A stretch of DNA of 64,000 nt from Paraherbaspirillum soli (GCF_042654985.1 NZ_JBHSMT010000029.1:372001-436000), one strand, 5' to 3'. Positions 17,120-26,068 are shown, numbered from the stretch's first letter. Numbers and translations are program-made. Notes: generated by a model from the letters alone, not told the origin.

Positions 17120-18448
17120 TCAGATCGAAATCAATGGCGCCAGCAGCGCCATAGTGCGTGCAGTAGCACCGCGATGCTGCTGCGCAAAGCTTCTGGCTTG
17201 TTCACCCATCCTGTCGCGCTCCGGATCCGCCTGTAACAGATGCATGGCGGCATTCAGCATGGCGTCGGCATCGGTAACGCGTTGCGCCGCGCCGGCAGCA
17301 ATCGCTTGTTCGGTCGCCACCGCAAAATTGAAAGTGTGAGGACCGATCAATACCGGCTTGCCGACCGCACAAGCTTCAATCAGATTCTGCCCGCCCAAGG
17401 GCATCAGGCTACCGCCGATAAACGCCACATCGCACAGCGCGTAATAAGCGAACATCTCGCCCATCGAATCCCCCAGCAGCACCGCCACTTCAAGCGGCAC
17501 AGGATTGCTGCCAAGTTCGGAACGGCGCAGCAGCGGCATGCCATGTGCGGCCACCATATTTGCCACCTCATCGAAGCGTTGCGGATGTCGCGGCACAATC
17601 ACCAACAGCAGATTTTTGAGTGCATCGCGCTGTGTGGATTTGGCTAGCGCATCGAGAATCAGCGCCTCTTCACCCTCGCGTGTACTGGCGCACAACAGTA
17701 CCGGGCGAACACCGATCTGCTGCCGCAGCGCAGCTCCCGCCGCCAATAATGCAGCGGGTGGCGTGACATCGAATTTGACGCTGCCGGTCACATGCACGCT
17801 GACCGCGCCGAGTTGCCGCAGACGGGCTGCATCGGCATCGGTTTGCGCGCCTATGCAAGCGATGCCGCCGGCCGCTTCGGTCATCAGCGTCGAAAATCTT
17901 TTCCCGCTACGCAGCGAGCGCTCCGACAGGCGCGCATTGACCAGCGCCACCGGCACCTTGTAGCGTACGCATTGCGCGATCAGATTCGGCCACACTTCGG
18001 TTTCCATCAGCACGCACAACTGCGGCGCAAAATGGCGCAGGAAACGTCCCGCCATCCAGCCGGTATCGTAGGGCAGATAACACTGCAGCACTCTTGGCGA
18101 CTGACCGAACAAAGACTGGCCGGTGGCGCGGCCGGTCGCGGTCATGTGCGTCAACAGGATGGCATGCTCAGGGTAGGCATCGAGCATGGCCGCGATCAGC
18201 GGTTCGGCCGCCCGCGTCTCTCCCACCGAAACCGCATGCACCCACAGGAATTTACTTGATGCCGATGCCGGATCGCGGCGCGGATAAAAGCCGATCCGTT
18301 CCATCACGTGTTGCCGGTAACCGGGCTCTTTGCGGCCGCGTCGCCACAAACGCAGCAACACCAGCGGCATCAGCAGCCACCACACCGCCGAATACAGGTA
18401 GCGATGGCGCTGTGCCGGCGTCGTGCCGAACCCCGAATTGAGCTTCAT
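17120..18448 (-). CDS. waaA: Kdo transferase (3-deoxy-D-manno-octulosonic-acid transferase)
   Basis: A 442-residue membrane-anchored GT30 glycosyltransferase that adds Kdo from CMP-Kdo to lipid IVA, the first step of LPS core assembly. An N-terminal membrane anchor (about residues 17-36) is followed by the family motif LWVHAVSVGETRAAEPLI, which contains the catalytic glutamate. Later motifs include METEVWPNLI, FIGGSLMPLGGQNLIEACA and VLIGPHTFNFA. Its ATG overlaps the kdoO stop (ATGA), so the two are translationally coupled. Whether one or two Kdo residues are added cannot be told. Confidence 0.96.
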   Translation of the reverse strand: MKLNSGFGTTPAQRHRYLYSAVWWLLMPLVLLRLWRRGRKEPGYRQHVMERIGFYPRRDPASASSKFLWVHAVSVGETRAAEPLIAAMLDAYPEHAILLTHMTATGRATGQSLFGQSPRVLQCYLPYDTGWMAGRFLRHFAPQLCVLMETEVWPNLIAQCVRYKVPVALVNARLSERSLRSGKRFSTLMTEAAGGIACIGAQTDADAARLRQLGAVSVHVTGSVKFDVTPPAALLAAGAALRQQIGVRPVLLCASTREGEEALILDALAKSTQRDALKNLLLVIVPRHPQRFDEVANMVAAHGMPLLRRSELGSNPVPLEVAVLLGDSMGEMFAYYALCDVAFIGGSLMPLGGQNLIEACAVGKPVLIGPHTFNFAVATEQAIAAGAAQRVTDADAMLNAAMHLLQADPERDRMGEQARSFAQQHRGATARTMALLAPLISI

Positions 18449-19326
18449 TCGACCAGCGCACGGCCGGTCAGGCGCTGCAAAATGGCCAGCGGGCTGGCGC
18501 TCGGATCATATTGCTTGGACGCTGGCAAGTGCAGCGTCTGCTCCATCATATACTGCCCGGACATCACCGCGTGCGGAGTTTGATCGGAAAAACATACCCA
18601 CACCGAGCCGGCCGCAAATGGTTGCGTGACTTGCGGGCCATGCTCTTGATATGCCAAATCCGACTTCATGCCGTCATGCAGTTGCAGCATCAAATGGTCG
18701 TATTCGCTGCGCAAGGATTTGGTGATATGCAAGGCATTCAGCAATTGCGCCTGCCAGCGCGAGTAGGTTTTGGCTTTGGGCAGAAAACGCTTGGCGACAT
18801 CCTCAAACGGCTCACCGACACGCCACACGCGCGGCACACCATCCGGATTGACGTTGGCAAACACGCGCAGGATGCGTTCGCCGTAATTGGGCCGCGACGG
18901 GAAGGCATCGACATGCAAGCGGCGGTCGTCGGCACGCCAGGATTGCGCGCGTGTTTCCACTTGCATTGGCCGATAACTGGTCGGCGCCATGCGCAAACCG
19001 CTGCCGGCACCGCCATACGCAGGCAGCAAGGAGTCGATCAATTGCTGGGCCTGCGTCCGAAAGCGGCCGATCATGGCCGCCAATGCCGCCTGCTGGCTGG
19101 CATCGCCGAGCGCGCCCTTCAAGCGGCCATTGGCATCCAGGCTGATATTGCGGCTTTTGGGATCGCGGATCGATGGCGTCAGGAAGTGTTGCTCGTCCGC
19201 GCTAAAAGTAAAACTCAGATGTGGGAAATACAGGACTTTTCCGGCCTCGAGCGCAGAAATCCATGCTTGGTTTGGCGTGCCGATATGCCAGTCGGCGCTG
19301 TCGATCTCGATAATTTGTTGTTCCAT
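18445..19326 (-). CDS. kdoO: Kdo hydroxylase (Fe(II)/2-oxoglutarate-dependent)
   Basis: A 293-residue protein resembling the KdoO family, which hydroxylates Kdo in lipid A-Kdo to the 8-carbon sugar Ko in Burkholderia and Yersinia. An iron-binding HxD sits at His138-x-Asp140 within LHVDAFPSRP, and a distal His253 lies in SDQTPHAVMSGQY, as expected for a 2-oxoglutarate dioxygenase. There is no signal peptide, in keeping with action at the cytoplasmic face. The ATG at 19326 is chosen because the longer frame upstream gives a non-homologous tail. It is placed between waaC and waaA and overlaps waaA by 4 bases. The family call comes from motif and context. Confidence 0.85.
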   Translation of the reverse strand: MEQQIIEIDSADWHIGTPNQAWISALEAGKVLYFPHLSFTFSADEQHFLTPSIRDPKSRNISLDANGRLKGALGDASQQAALAAMIGRFRTQAQQLIDSLLPAYGGAGSGLRMAPTSYRPMQVETRAQSWRADDRRLHVDAFPSRPNYGERILRVFANVNPDGVPRVWRVGEPFEDVAKRFLPKAKTYSRWQAQLLNALHITKSLRSEYDHLMLQLHDGMKSDLAYQEHGPQVTQPFAAGSVWVCFSDQTPHAVMSGQYMMEQTLHLPASKQYDPSASPLAILQRLTGRALVE

Positions 19327-19404
19327 CGCCGTATTATGCCGCGTTGCTTGGGCGGAGTGAACCGCTGGGATCGATCCGCAATGAGGGAATTGCTGAACTG
19401 ACAC

Positions 19405-20406
19405 TTAAACGCATTTCGCTGGGTCAAGCAGCGCATCAATGGCGGCCGCGACTTGTGCGACCGACGGCGGCGTGCCGAGGTCGCCCAAATTAATGATCTG
19501 CGGCGACCAGTCGCCTTCGGTTTTCCAGCGCGGTGAATCGCAATACAACTCGATAGTCGGGCGATTGCAGGCCGCGGCGATATGGGTCAATCCGGTATCG
19601 ACGCCAATCACCAACGCGGCGCGCTGGGCCAGCGTGACCGCTTCCATCAATGGCAATTTTGGCAGTACTCGAGCATTGCTCATTTGGCGCGCCATTAGTT
19701 CTGCGCTGCGCTGTTCCGCCTCGCTCCCCCATGGCAACAGCACCTGCAGGCCGCGGTCTGCCAGCAATTTGGCGCACTCGCCCCAATGCGAAAGCGGCCA
19801 GCCCTTTTCCGCCCGTGCAGTGCCGTGAAAGAAGACCGCGTATGGCGTGTCCGGCAACCATGCAGGCAATTCTGCCCGCGTCATATTGGGTATCTGCAAA
19901 TTGAAATCAGCCGCACCATCGACGCTGTAGCCCAGGGCCTGCGCCGCGACTTGGCGTGCGCGCAAGACCGCATGCGTACGCAAGCCGACAGTCACGCTCA
20001 TCGTATGAAACAGGCGTGACAAGGGCTCGTAACCGGAGCCTTCGGTCGCATTCGCCAGACCGACCCGCTTGCCGTCTGGCGCCAGTCGCGCCATGCGCAT
20101 GACGACGCTGGTCTTTAATAAACCTTGGGTATCGAAAATGATGTCGTACGCATCCCGCTTCAGCTGCCGGCGAAAATCAGATATTTCCTGGCGGGTGGCG
20201 ACCGCGAACAGGCTTTTACGCCAGCGCCGCAAGGCAATTGGAATAATCCGGCGCACCTCGGGATTCAGGCGCACCAAGCCGGTGTATCCCTCTTCGACGA
20301 CCCAGTCGATATTAGCGTTTGGATAATGACGTCGGATATCCGACACCATTGGCATGTTATGCACCACATCCCCCAGGGATGAAACGCGGACGATCAGGAT
20401 ATTCAA
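19405..20406 (-). CDS. waaC: LPS heptosyltransferase I
   Basis: A 333-residue GT9 enzyme that adds the first L-glycero-D-manno-heptose to Kdo of the inner core. The N-terminus ILIVRVSSLGDVVHNMP is the donor-side signature, VIGVDTGLTHIAAACNRPT near residue 262 binds ADP-heptose, and FFHGTARAEKGWP lies near residue 191. The start codon appears to be TTG at 20406, since the family N-terminus begins there and no in-frame ATG lies close upstream. It is the first gene of the waaC-kdoO-waaA-ydcF row; a 15-bp hairpin separates it from the phosphomannomutase gene. Confidence 0.95.
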   Translation of the reverse strand: MNILIVRVSSLGDVVHNMPMVSDIRRHYPNANIDWVVEEGYTGLVRLNPEVRRIIPIALRRWRKSLFAVATRQEISDFRRQLKRDAYDIIFDTQGLLKTSVVMRMARLAPDGKRVGLANATEGSGYEPLSRLFHTMSVTVGLRTHAVLRARQVAAQALGYSVDGAADFNLQIPNMTRAELPAWLPDTPYAVFFHGTARAEKGWPLSHWGECAKLLADRGLQVLLPWGSEAEQRSAELMARQMSNARVLPKLPLMEAVTLAQRAALVIGVDTGLTHIAAACNRPTIELYCDSPRWKTEGDWSPQIINLGDLGTPPSVAQVAAAIDALLDPAKCV

Positions 20407-20431
20407 ACCGATTTCACTTCTATTGATGGTG

Positions 20432-20470
20432 AGAACCTGTTTGATGCCGGCTAGACATCAAACAGGTTCT
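20432..20470. repeat. Strong intergenic hairpin between manB/algC-like gene and waaC
   Basis: A perfect 15-bp inverted repeat (AGAACCTGTTTGATG at 20432-20446, complement at 20456-20470) with a 9-base loop fills the 63-base gap between two minus-strand genes; its right arm ends in the stop codon of the upstream gene. There is no T-run after it on the minus strand, so it is not a standard terminator. RNA stabilisation or partial attenuation is possible. Confidence 0.7.
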
Positions 20471-21858
20471 TAGAATGGCAAGATTGCATCCGGCTTGGCA
20501 GCCAGGATGACACGTTTGAATTCGGCCTGGATGCGCTCCAGCGCTTGTTGCGACTCGGCTTCAAAGCGCATCACCACGACCGGGGTGGTATTGGATGAAC
20601 GGGCCAGGCCGAAGCCGTCGGGATACTCGACCCGCAAGCCGTCGATCTTGATGATGTCGTCGGCTCCGGGGAAACGTGCTTCTTGCTGCAACTTGGCGAT
20701 TAACGCGAAGTTCTCGCCTTCGACCAGTTTTAATTGCAATTCAGGCGTGCTGTTTGATTGCGGCAATGCATTCAGCACCGCCGACGGATCGCTCTCCCGG
20801 CTCATCAATTCCAACAACCGGACACCTGCGTACAAACCATCGTCGAAGCCGTACCAGCGATCCTTGAAGAAAACATGACCGCTCATCTCGCCGCCCAGCG
20901 GTGCGCCGGTTTCGCGCATCTTGGCCTTGACCAGCGAATGGCCGGTCTTCCACATCAACGGCTTGCCGCCGCGCTGTTCGATCCATGGCGCCAGATGCCG
21001 CGTGCATTTGACGTCATACAGAATTTCGCTGCCGGGATTGCGGGTCAGCACATCAGCCGCAAACAGCATCAGCTGGCGATCCGGGTAAATAATTTGGCCA
21101 TCCTTGGTGACCACCCCCAAGCGGTCGCCGTCGCCATCGAACGCCAGGCCGATTTCAGCATCGGTCGTTTGCAATGCGCGGATGACATCCTGTAGATTTT
21201 CCGGATGGGCCGGGTCGGGATGATGATTGGGGAAGGTACCGTCCACCTCGCAAAACAATTCCTGCACCTCGCAACCCAGCGCGCGATACAACTCGCCGGC
21301 AAAAGCACCGGCGACGCCATTACCGCAATCCACGACAATTTTCATCGGCCGCGCCAATTTCACATCGCCGAGGATGCGCTGCAGGTAAGCGTCCTTGATG
21401 TCATGCGTGCGATAACTGCCGGTAGGCGCCGCTACTGTCGATTGCGTACTGCCGCTGACGATCGCCTGATACAACTGCTGGATCGTCTCGCCGTAAATCG
21501 CCTCGCCGGCCAGCACCATCTTGAAGCCGTTGTAATCGGGCGGATTGTGACTGCCGGTCACCATGATGCCCGACTGGGTGCCCAGCACATGCGTGGCGAA
21601 ATACACCATCGGGGTAACCACCACTCCCAAATCGATAACATCGACACCGGCATCCTGCAGACCGGTTGCCAAGGCGGCCGTCAGTTCCGGCCCGGACAAG
21701 CGTCCATCGCGACCGACAACGACCACCTGTTCGCCCTTGGCGCGGACTGCGGTGCCGAACGCCAGGCCGATTTGGCGGGCAATGCCGGCATCCAGCGTTT
21801 TGCCGATAATGCCGCGAATGTCGTAGGCTTTGAATATGGAATTCGAGAGAGGAAGCAT
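20470..21858 (-). CDS. Phosphomannomutase/phosphoglucomutase
   Basis: A 462-residue alpha-D-phosphohexomutase (AlgC/ManB type) interconverting hexose 6-phosphate and hexose 1-phosphate for nucleotide-sugar synthesis. The phosphoserine loop is TGSHNPPDYNGFK near residue 106, the metal-binding loop is FDGDGDRLGVV near residue 240, and the sugar-recognition loop GEMSGHVFFKDRWYGFDDG is near residue 325. A C-terminal phosphate-binding loop RSSNTTPVVVMRFEA completes the four domains. Length matches AlgC. Lying between the LPS core genes and the O-antigen cluster, it probably feeds both. Glucose versus mannose preference cannot be told. Confidence 0.94.
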   Translation of the reverse strand: MLPLSNSIFKAYDIRGIIGKTLDAGIARQIGLAFGTAVRAKGEQVVVVGRDGRLSGPELTAALATGLQDAGVDVIDLGVVVTPMVYFATHVLGTQSGIMVTGSHNPPDYNGFKMVLAGEAIYGETIQQLYQAIVSGSTQSTVAAPTGSYRTHDIKDAYLQRILGDVKLARPMKIVVDCGNGVAGAFAGELYRALGCEVQELFCEVDGTFPNHHPDPAHPENLQDVIRALQTTDAEIGLAFDGDGDRLGVVTKDGQIIYPDRQLMLFAADVLTRNPGSEILYDVKCTRHLAPWIEQRGGKPLMWKTGHSLVKAKMRETGAPLGGEMSGHVFFKDRWYGFDDGLYAGVRLLELMSRESDPSAVLNALPQSNSTPELQLKLVEGENFALIAKLQQEARFPGADDIIKIDGLRVEYPDGFGLARSSNTTPVVVMRFEAESQQALERIQAEFKRVILAAKPDAILPF

Positions 21859-21878
21859 AATTTGGTCTTGCTAGAAAT

Positions 21879-21925
21879 GTAGGCGCCCGTAGGCATGGTG
21901 CAGGCCATACCTACGGGCGCCCCTA
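21879..21925. repeat. Imperfect intergenic hairpin downstream of the H-NS-like gene
   Basis: GTAGGCGCCCGTAGGCATGG at 21879-21898 pairs with 21904-21925, with one mismatch and a 2-base bulge. The very GC-rich stem sits between the H-NS-like gene (ending 22023) and the hexomutase gene (starting 21858), both on the minus strand. No T-run follows. It could be a REP-like element or a weak terminator. Confidence 0.6.
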
Positions 21926-22022
21926 CGTCGTTGGGCTCAGGCGCCCACTTTCAAACACCCTCATATCGTGCTGAAACAAGCCGCGTCGAAGCAGCGGCGT
22001 TCAGCGAGACGAACCGAAGTCG

Positions 22023-22343
22023 TTATACGCGGATCGCGTCCATGGAACTACCTGACGCAAGCCAATCCTGAACCCATTTTGGCTGACGACCACGACCGGT
22101 CCATTGCAAGGAGGCATCCGACGGATGGCGATAGCGCACCGCCACTTTATTCTTGGCGACACCACTCTTGCCACGCGACTGCGCGCCCAGCAAATCTTTC
22201 AAGGAAATGCCAGCGCCTTGGGCAATTGCCAGGATCTGCTCGCGTGCTTTGGCGAGTTCCTGCTGTTCACGATCTTTCAGCGCCTGCTTGACATCGTCTT
22301 GCAACGCACGCAAATCCGCAACTGATAATCCCGATAAATCCAT
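22023..22343 (-). CDS. H-NS family nucleoid-associated DNA-binding protein
   Basis: A 106-residue H-NS-like protein. The N-terminal coiled-coil oligomerisation part (about residues 1-50, for example LRALQDDVKQALKDREQQEL) is followed by a basic linker and the C-terminal DNA-binding core YRHPSDASLQWTGRGRQPKWVQDWL. The motif TGRGRQPKW is the AT-hook-like loop that inserts into the minor groove of AT-rich DNA. A GGGGGTGG ribosome site precedes the ATG. It lies just downstream of the AT-rich O-antigen cluster, the type of DNA such proteins silence. Beta-proteobacteria usually carry several paralogues, so a local role is only a suggestion. Confidence 0.93.
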   Translation of the reverse strand: MDLSGLSVADLRALQDDVKQALKDREQQELAKAREQILAIAQGAGISLKDLLGAQSRGKSGVAKNKVAVRYRHPSDASLQWTGRGRQPKWVQDWLASGSSMDAIRV

Positions 22344-22419
22344 ACCACCCCCATTTAAGTAAATTCAGCCAAATATTACTTTGGCACTCCATGCAAACCT
22401 ATAGCAAATGCAACCAAAC

Positions 22420-22541
22420 GGGCACCTCTAAAAACCGTAGCGAGCGGCCCAAGGTCGGGGCGAGAAGCGCAGCCGTACGGAGGTACGGTTGAGCATCGCA
22501 GCCCCGAGATTGGGCCGCGCAGTAGATTTTTAGGGGTACCC
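22420..22541. repeat. Full-length GGGCACC palindromic repeat element (122 bp)
   Basis: The outer arms 22420-22451 and 22511-22541 are imperfect inverted repeats (the left begins GGGCACCTCTAAAAACCGTA; the right, read in reverse complement, begins GGGTACCCCTAAAAATCTAC). An inner hairpin CCGTAC/GTACGG lies at 22473-22488. The element fills the gap between the H-NS-like gene and the end of the O-antigen cluster. Related copies are at 6963, 10218 and 58620. Confidence 0.8.
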
Positions 22542-22548
22542 AAACATA

Positions 22549-24483
22549 TCAATGCAAAGTTGCCTCACCCGCATCTGGTACTTGACGCTTGGCGCGCCAA
22601 ATAAAATCTTCGATTCCACACTGTGGCGTGTACTCCGCCACCGTCTTCAACAGCAGCGCGCGGACTTCTTCATAAGCGAACCTGTTGCAAGCATCGTCCA
22701 GTTCTGCCAGCAACTGCTGTAAAACTGCCCACGATATCTCGACCTCTTGCGCGCGCATGATCAGCGGATGTTCGGTCCCCTCCACATTTTCGCCAATCAA
22801 TAGCTCTTCATATAATTTTTCGCCAGGGCGCAAACCGACATGATTAATCTCGATCGTGCCGTCAGGAGTCATATCAGACATCACTTCGAGCCCGCTCAAA
22901 TGCACCATCCGTTTCGCCAAATCGACAATCTTTACCGGCTCGCCCATATCCAGCACGAACACGTCGCCGCCCTCACCCATCGCTCCCGCCTGCAAAACCA
23001 ACTGCGCAGCTTCAGGAATCGTCATGAAATAGCGCGTGATCTCGGGATGGGTCAATGTAATCGGCCCTCCTGCCATGATCTGCTTGCGAAACAGCGGCAC
23101 CACCGACCCCGACGAGCCGAGCACGTTACCAAACCGCACCATGCAGAACCGTGTCCGCGATGCCTGCTTGGCTTGCAAACGTGAGAACGCCTGCAATATC
23201 AGTTCGGCGAAGCGTTTGGTAGAACCCATTACATTGGTTGGCCGTACCGCTTTGTCGGTCGAAATCAATACAAACGATTTAACCCCGGCAGCCATCGCCG
23301 CCTTGGCAACGCTCAGGGTACCGAACACGTTGTTGCGAATACCCTCGATTGGATTATGTTCCACCAGCGGCACGTGTTTATATGCCGCTGCGTGATAAAC
23401 CGTTTCGATAGAAAAGGTATGCATGATACGTTCGCATTTTTCGGTTTCAAGCACTGAGCCCAGGAACGGCAGCAATTCTATATTTAAACCCAGACTCTTT
23501 TGCAGCTCTCGCAATTCCTGCTCTATCGAATATAAGCCAAACTCGGACATTTCGAGCAAAATCAAACGTGATGGATGTTGACGAATAATCTGACGACATA
23601 ACTCTGAACCAATCGATCCGCCCGCACCGGTTACCATCACCGACTTATTGACGATACAGGCCGAAATCAACTCCGGATTGGGGTCCACCTGGTCACGCCC
23701 AAGTAAATCTTCGATTTCAACTTCTCGAACATCCTGTACCCGCAACTCGCCATTAATCAAACTTTTGATTGGTGGCGTTACCTTGATTTTGACCTTAAGC
23801 GGTTCCAATTGATCAAGAATGCGCTTTTGCTGAGCCTTGGTTTGCGACGGCATCGCCAACAACACTTCCCTCAGGTCATACCGCGCAATCAAGTCAGGAA
23901 GATCATTGGCGGGAAATACCTTTATGCCAGCGATAGTCGCCCGATGCAGCTCCTTCTTGTCGTCAATAAACGCCATTGGGGCATATTCGTTACTCGACCT
24001 CAATGCGCTTGCCAGCTGCGAGCCTGCCTGACCAGCGCCGTAGATCGCCACGCGCACCCCACCAGTTACCCCACTGATATGGAGAAAATAACCACGCGCT
24101 AAAAAGCGACTGGCGGCCACATACAAAATCGCACTGACCCAATAGATGCCGAACACCGCACGTGAATAGCCATTTGTTTGGGTAAAAGTACCGAGCGCCC
24201 CCAACGCGACGACAGAAAGCGTCACACCGAATACCACTACATACACAATCTTGTGATCGATAAAGCGAATAACAGCGCGATACAACCCCAATCTAATAAA
24301 TATCGGGATGGAAATCAACGGCGCCACGATCATCAATAATGCATATTGATGCAACAGAAAACTATTCAACCCATCGTAACGTAACCAAATCGCCAAGCAA
24401 AATGTTAGTGGCAAGAAAAACACATCCAATGCCGCAGCAATGAGCTGTTTGTAGAGCCGTGACAAGCTGAGGAATGAAGTCAT
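22549..24483 (-). CDS. Membrane-bound nucleotide-sugar 4,6-dehydratase, WbpM/CapD family
   Basis: A 644-residue inner-membrane enzyme. Four N-terminal membrane helices (to about residue 125) are followed by two Rossmann domains: AIYGAGQAGSQLASAL near residue 140 and VMVTGAGGSIGSELCRQI near residue 290. In the active site the usual Tyr of YxxxK is Met (VMGSTKRFAE), as in WbpM-type UDP-GlcNAc 4,6-dehydratases. The product UDP-4-keto-6-deoxy-GlcNAc would supply QuiNAc or FucNAc synthesis. The ATG at 24483 is preferred over a TTG 12 bases upstream. It is the last gene of the O-antigen cluster and follows a PglC-like transferase, much like wbpV-wbpL-wbpM in Pseudomonas aeruginosa. Confidence 0.92.
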   Translation of the reverse strand: MTSFLSLSRLYKQLIAAALDVFFLPLTFCLAIWLRYDGLNSFLLHQYALLMIVAPLISIPIFIRLGLYRAVIRFIDHKIVYVVVFGVTLSVVALGALGTFTQTNGYSRAVFGIYWVSAILYVAASRFLARGYFLHISGVTGGVRVAIYGAGQAGSQLASALRSSNEYAPMAFIDDKKELHRATIAGIKVFPANDLPDLIARYDLREVLLAMPSQTKAQQKRILDQLEPLKVKIKVTPPIKSLINGELRVQDVREVEIEDLLGRDQVDPNPELISACIVNKSVMVTGAGGSIGSELCRQIIRQHPSRLILLEMSEFGLYSIEQELRELQKSLGLNIELLPFLGSVLETEKCERIMHTFSIETVYHAAAYKHVPLVEHNPIEGIRNNVFGTLSVAKAAMAAGVKSFVLISTDKAVRPTNVMGSTKRFAELILQAFSRLQAKQASRTRFCMVRFGNVLGSSGSVVPLFRKQIMAGGPITLTHPEITRYFMTIPEAAQLVLQAGAMGEGGDVFVLDMGEPVKIVDLAKRMVHLSGLEVMSDMTPDGTIEINHVGLRPGEKLYEELLIGENVEGTEHPLIMRAQEVEISWAVLQQLLAELDDACNRFAYEEVRALLLKTVAEYTPQCGIEDFIWRAKRQVPDAGEATLH

Positions 24484-24557
24484 ATACGAATTCAATCAAT
24501 TTACATTATACGGAAAGTAAACGCCACTGGAGATAGTAGATGCGACCCGAAAGGCAT

Positions 24558-25118
24558 TCAATGCGTCACCCCATCTCTTCGCATCACCTTCAGAAAAGTC
24601 AGAAAAATAATCTTAATATCGAGAAAAAAAGATTGCTTATGTAGATATTCAGTATCCAATTTTACTTTTTCAGAGATTGGCAATTCATCTCTCCCGTTAA
24701 TTTGCGCCCATCCCGTCAGTCCAGGTACCAATTCATCTACACCATGTTCTGTACGCAATTTGATCAAATCTTCTTGATTAAATAATGCAGGTCTAGGACC
24801 AACAAAACTCATATCGCCTTTTAGGATGCTCCATAGCTGCGGCAATTCATCAAGACTTGATTTGCGCAAAAAAGATCCTATCGGCGTCAGGAATTTTTTA
24901 GGATCGGATAATAAATGCGTCGCAACGGCAGGCGTATTGGTCAACATAGTACGGAATTTGGGCATCTTGAAGATCATATTGTTTTTGCCAACTCGGTCTG
25001 ACCAATAGACAATTGGCCCCTTTGAAGTTAATTTAACAAAAAAAGCAACTACTATCCCTGGGGCCAGTAAAATAATTGTGGCAATTGAAGCCAAGACAAA
25101 ATCAAATAATCTTTTCAT
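24558..25118 (-). CDS. Initiating sugar-1-phosphate transferase, PglC-like (bacterial sugar transferase)
   Basis: A 186-residue monotopic phosphoglycosyl transferase that moves a sugar 1-phosphate to undecaprenyl phosphate, starting the O-unit. One N-terminal re-entrant hydrophobic helix (about residues 7-30) precedes the catalytic core, with KFRTM, an LRKSSLDELPQLWSILKGDMSFVGPRP block near residues 85-110 (the active-site Asp-Glu pair is in SLDELPQ), and PGLTGWAQINGRDEL. The length equals the minimal PglC-type core without the extra helices of WbaP/WcaJ. Lying between a WbpV-like reductase and a WbpM-type dehydratase suggests that a 2,6-dideoxy-2-acetamido-hexose is the first sugar. Confidence 0.92.
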   Translation of the reverse strand: MKRLFDFVLASIATIILLAPGIVVAFFVKLTSKGPIVYWSDRVGKNNMIFKMPKFRTMLTNTPAVATHLLSDPKKFLTPIGSFLRKSSLDELPQLWSILKGDMSFVGPRPALFNQEDLIKLRTEHGVDELVPGLTGWAQINGRDELPISEKVKLDTEYLHKQSFFLDIKIIFLTFLKVMRRDGVTH

Positions 25119-25129
25119 GCAAAAACCAA

Positions 25130-26068
25130 TCAGTGTTGAGCCTGGAAATATGCAACCGTTTCATTTACTGAAATTTGCATATCCGCCACGGGCTTCCAAT
25201 TCATTGTGGATTTAGTATGGGTAATGTCTACCTGTAGCGAACCTAATAATCGACTCGCAACATCTGCCTTACCCAACAATCCGGCTACGCCAGCGATAAC
25301 CTTAGCAGGCACGGGTAGCAATAACGCCTTTTTTCCCATCGCATCAGAAAGCATACGAAGCAGTTCTGAAATACTCACATCGTTATCATCCGATACCATA
25401 AACGTCTGCCCTGGAGCATTAGGGTGTTGACTACAAGCAATCAACAGATCGACAAGATTATTTAACGACACCATACTTCTACGATTGTGAATAGCTCCCA
25501 AAGGCAATGGTACGCCCAACCTGACGAGTTGCATCAATCTGAGAAAGTTTGCTCGCACTCCGGGGCCATACACTAGCGGCGGTCGAACAATGACGACCTC
25601 AAGGCCTGTGGCACGTGACAGATCCTTGAGCGCAATTTCGGCTTCAAGTTTTGATTGTCCATATGGATCAACTGGCGCAGGCTCATCGAAAGCGGTAAAA
25701 GGCTTAGCGGTAGTTTCCTCGCCGTTCACCTTGACACTACTGACAAAAACAAAACGTCTTACACCGCTCAGAACAGCTTGCCTTGCCAAATTTAATGTCG
25801 CGTCAACATTCACCGCTCGAAAAGCTGCAAGTGGATCATTTGACTTGTCATTCATTACATGAACGCGCGCGGCCAAATGTATAACGACATCACATCCGGC
25901 TAAAGCATCGGCCCATTTTGTGCTGCCGCTTAATTCACCGACTGCAAATTGCTCATCCTGCTTGGCTAGGCGTACGGCTGGTATAAAATTTATACCTCGT
26001 GCACGTAATGCATCACAAAGAGCATTTCCCACAAAACCATTTGCACCCGTAACAAGAATTTTAGTCAT
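25130..26068 (-). CDS. NAD(P)-dependent sugar epimerase/reductase, WbpV-like
   Basis: A 312-residue extended short-chain dehydrogenase. It has the Rossmann motif TGANGFVGNAL at residues 7-17, a substrate-side VHLAARVHVMND, catalytic YGQSK near residue 148, and RPPLVYGPGVRANFLRLM. The sequence and its position before a PglC-like transferase and WbpM-type dehydratase fit WbpV-like enzymes that reduce UDP-4-keto-6-deoxy-GlcNAc to UDP-QuiNAc (or epimeric UDP-FucNAc). A plain UDP-hexose 4-epimerase is a less likely alternative. It lies 11 bases before the next gene, in one operon. The stereochemistry of the product is not readable. Confidence 0.82.
   Translation of the reverse strand: MTKILVTGANGFVGNALCDALRARGINFIPAVRLAKQDEQFAVGELSGSTKWADALAGCDVVIHLAARVHVMNDKSNDPLAAFRAVNVDATLNLARQAVLSGVRRFVFVSSVKVNGEETTAKPFTAFDEPAPVDPYGQSKLEAEIALKDLSRATGLEVVIVRPPLVYGPGVRANFLRLMQLVRLGVPLPLGAIHNRRSMVSLNNLVDLLIACSQHPNAPGQTFMVSDDNDVSISELLRMLSDAMGKKALLLPVPAKVIAGVAGLLGKADVASRLLGSLQVDITHTKSTMNWKPVADMQISVNETVAYFQAQH

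Noticed and set aside
20470..20472. Intrinsic terminator at the end of the hexomutase gene
   Set aside because: The hairpin at 20432-20470 is strong but no T-run follows on the minus strand, so it was listed as a hairpin only.
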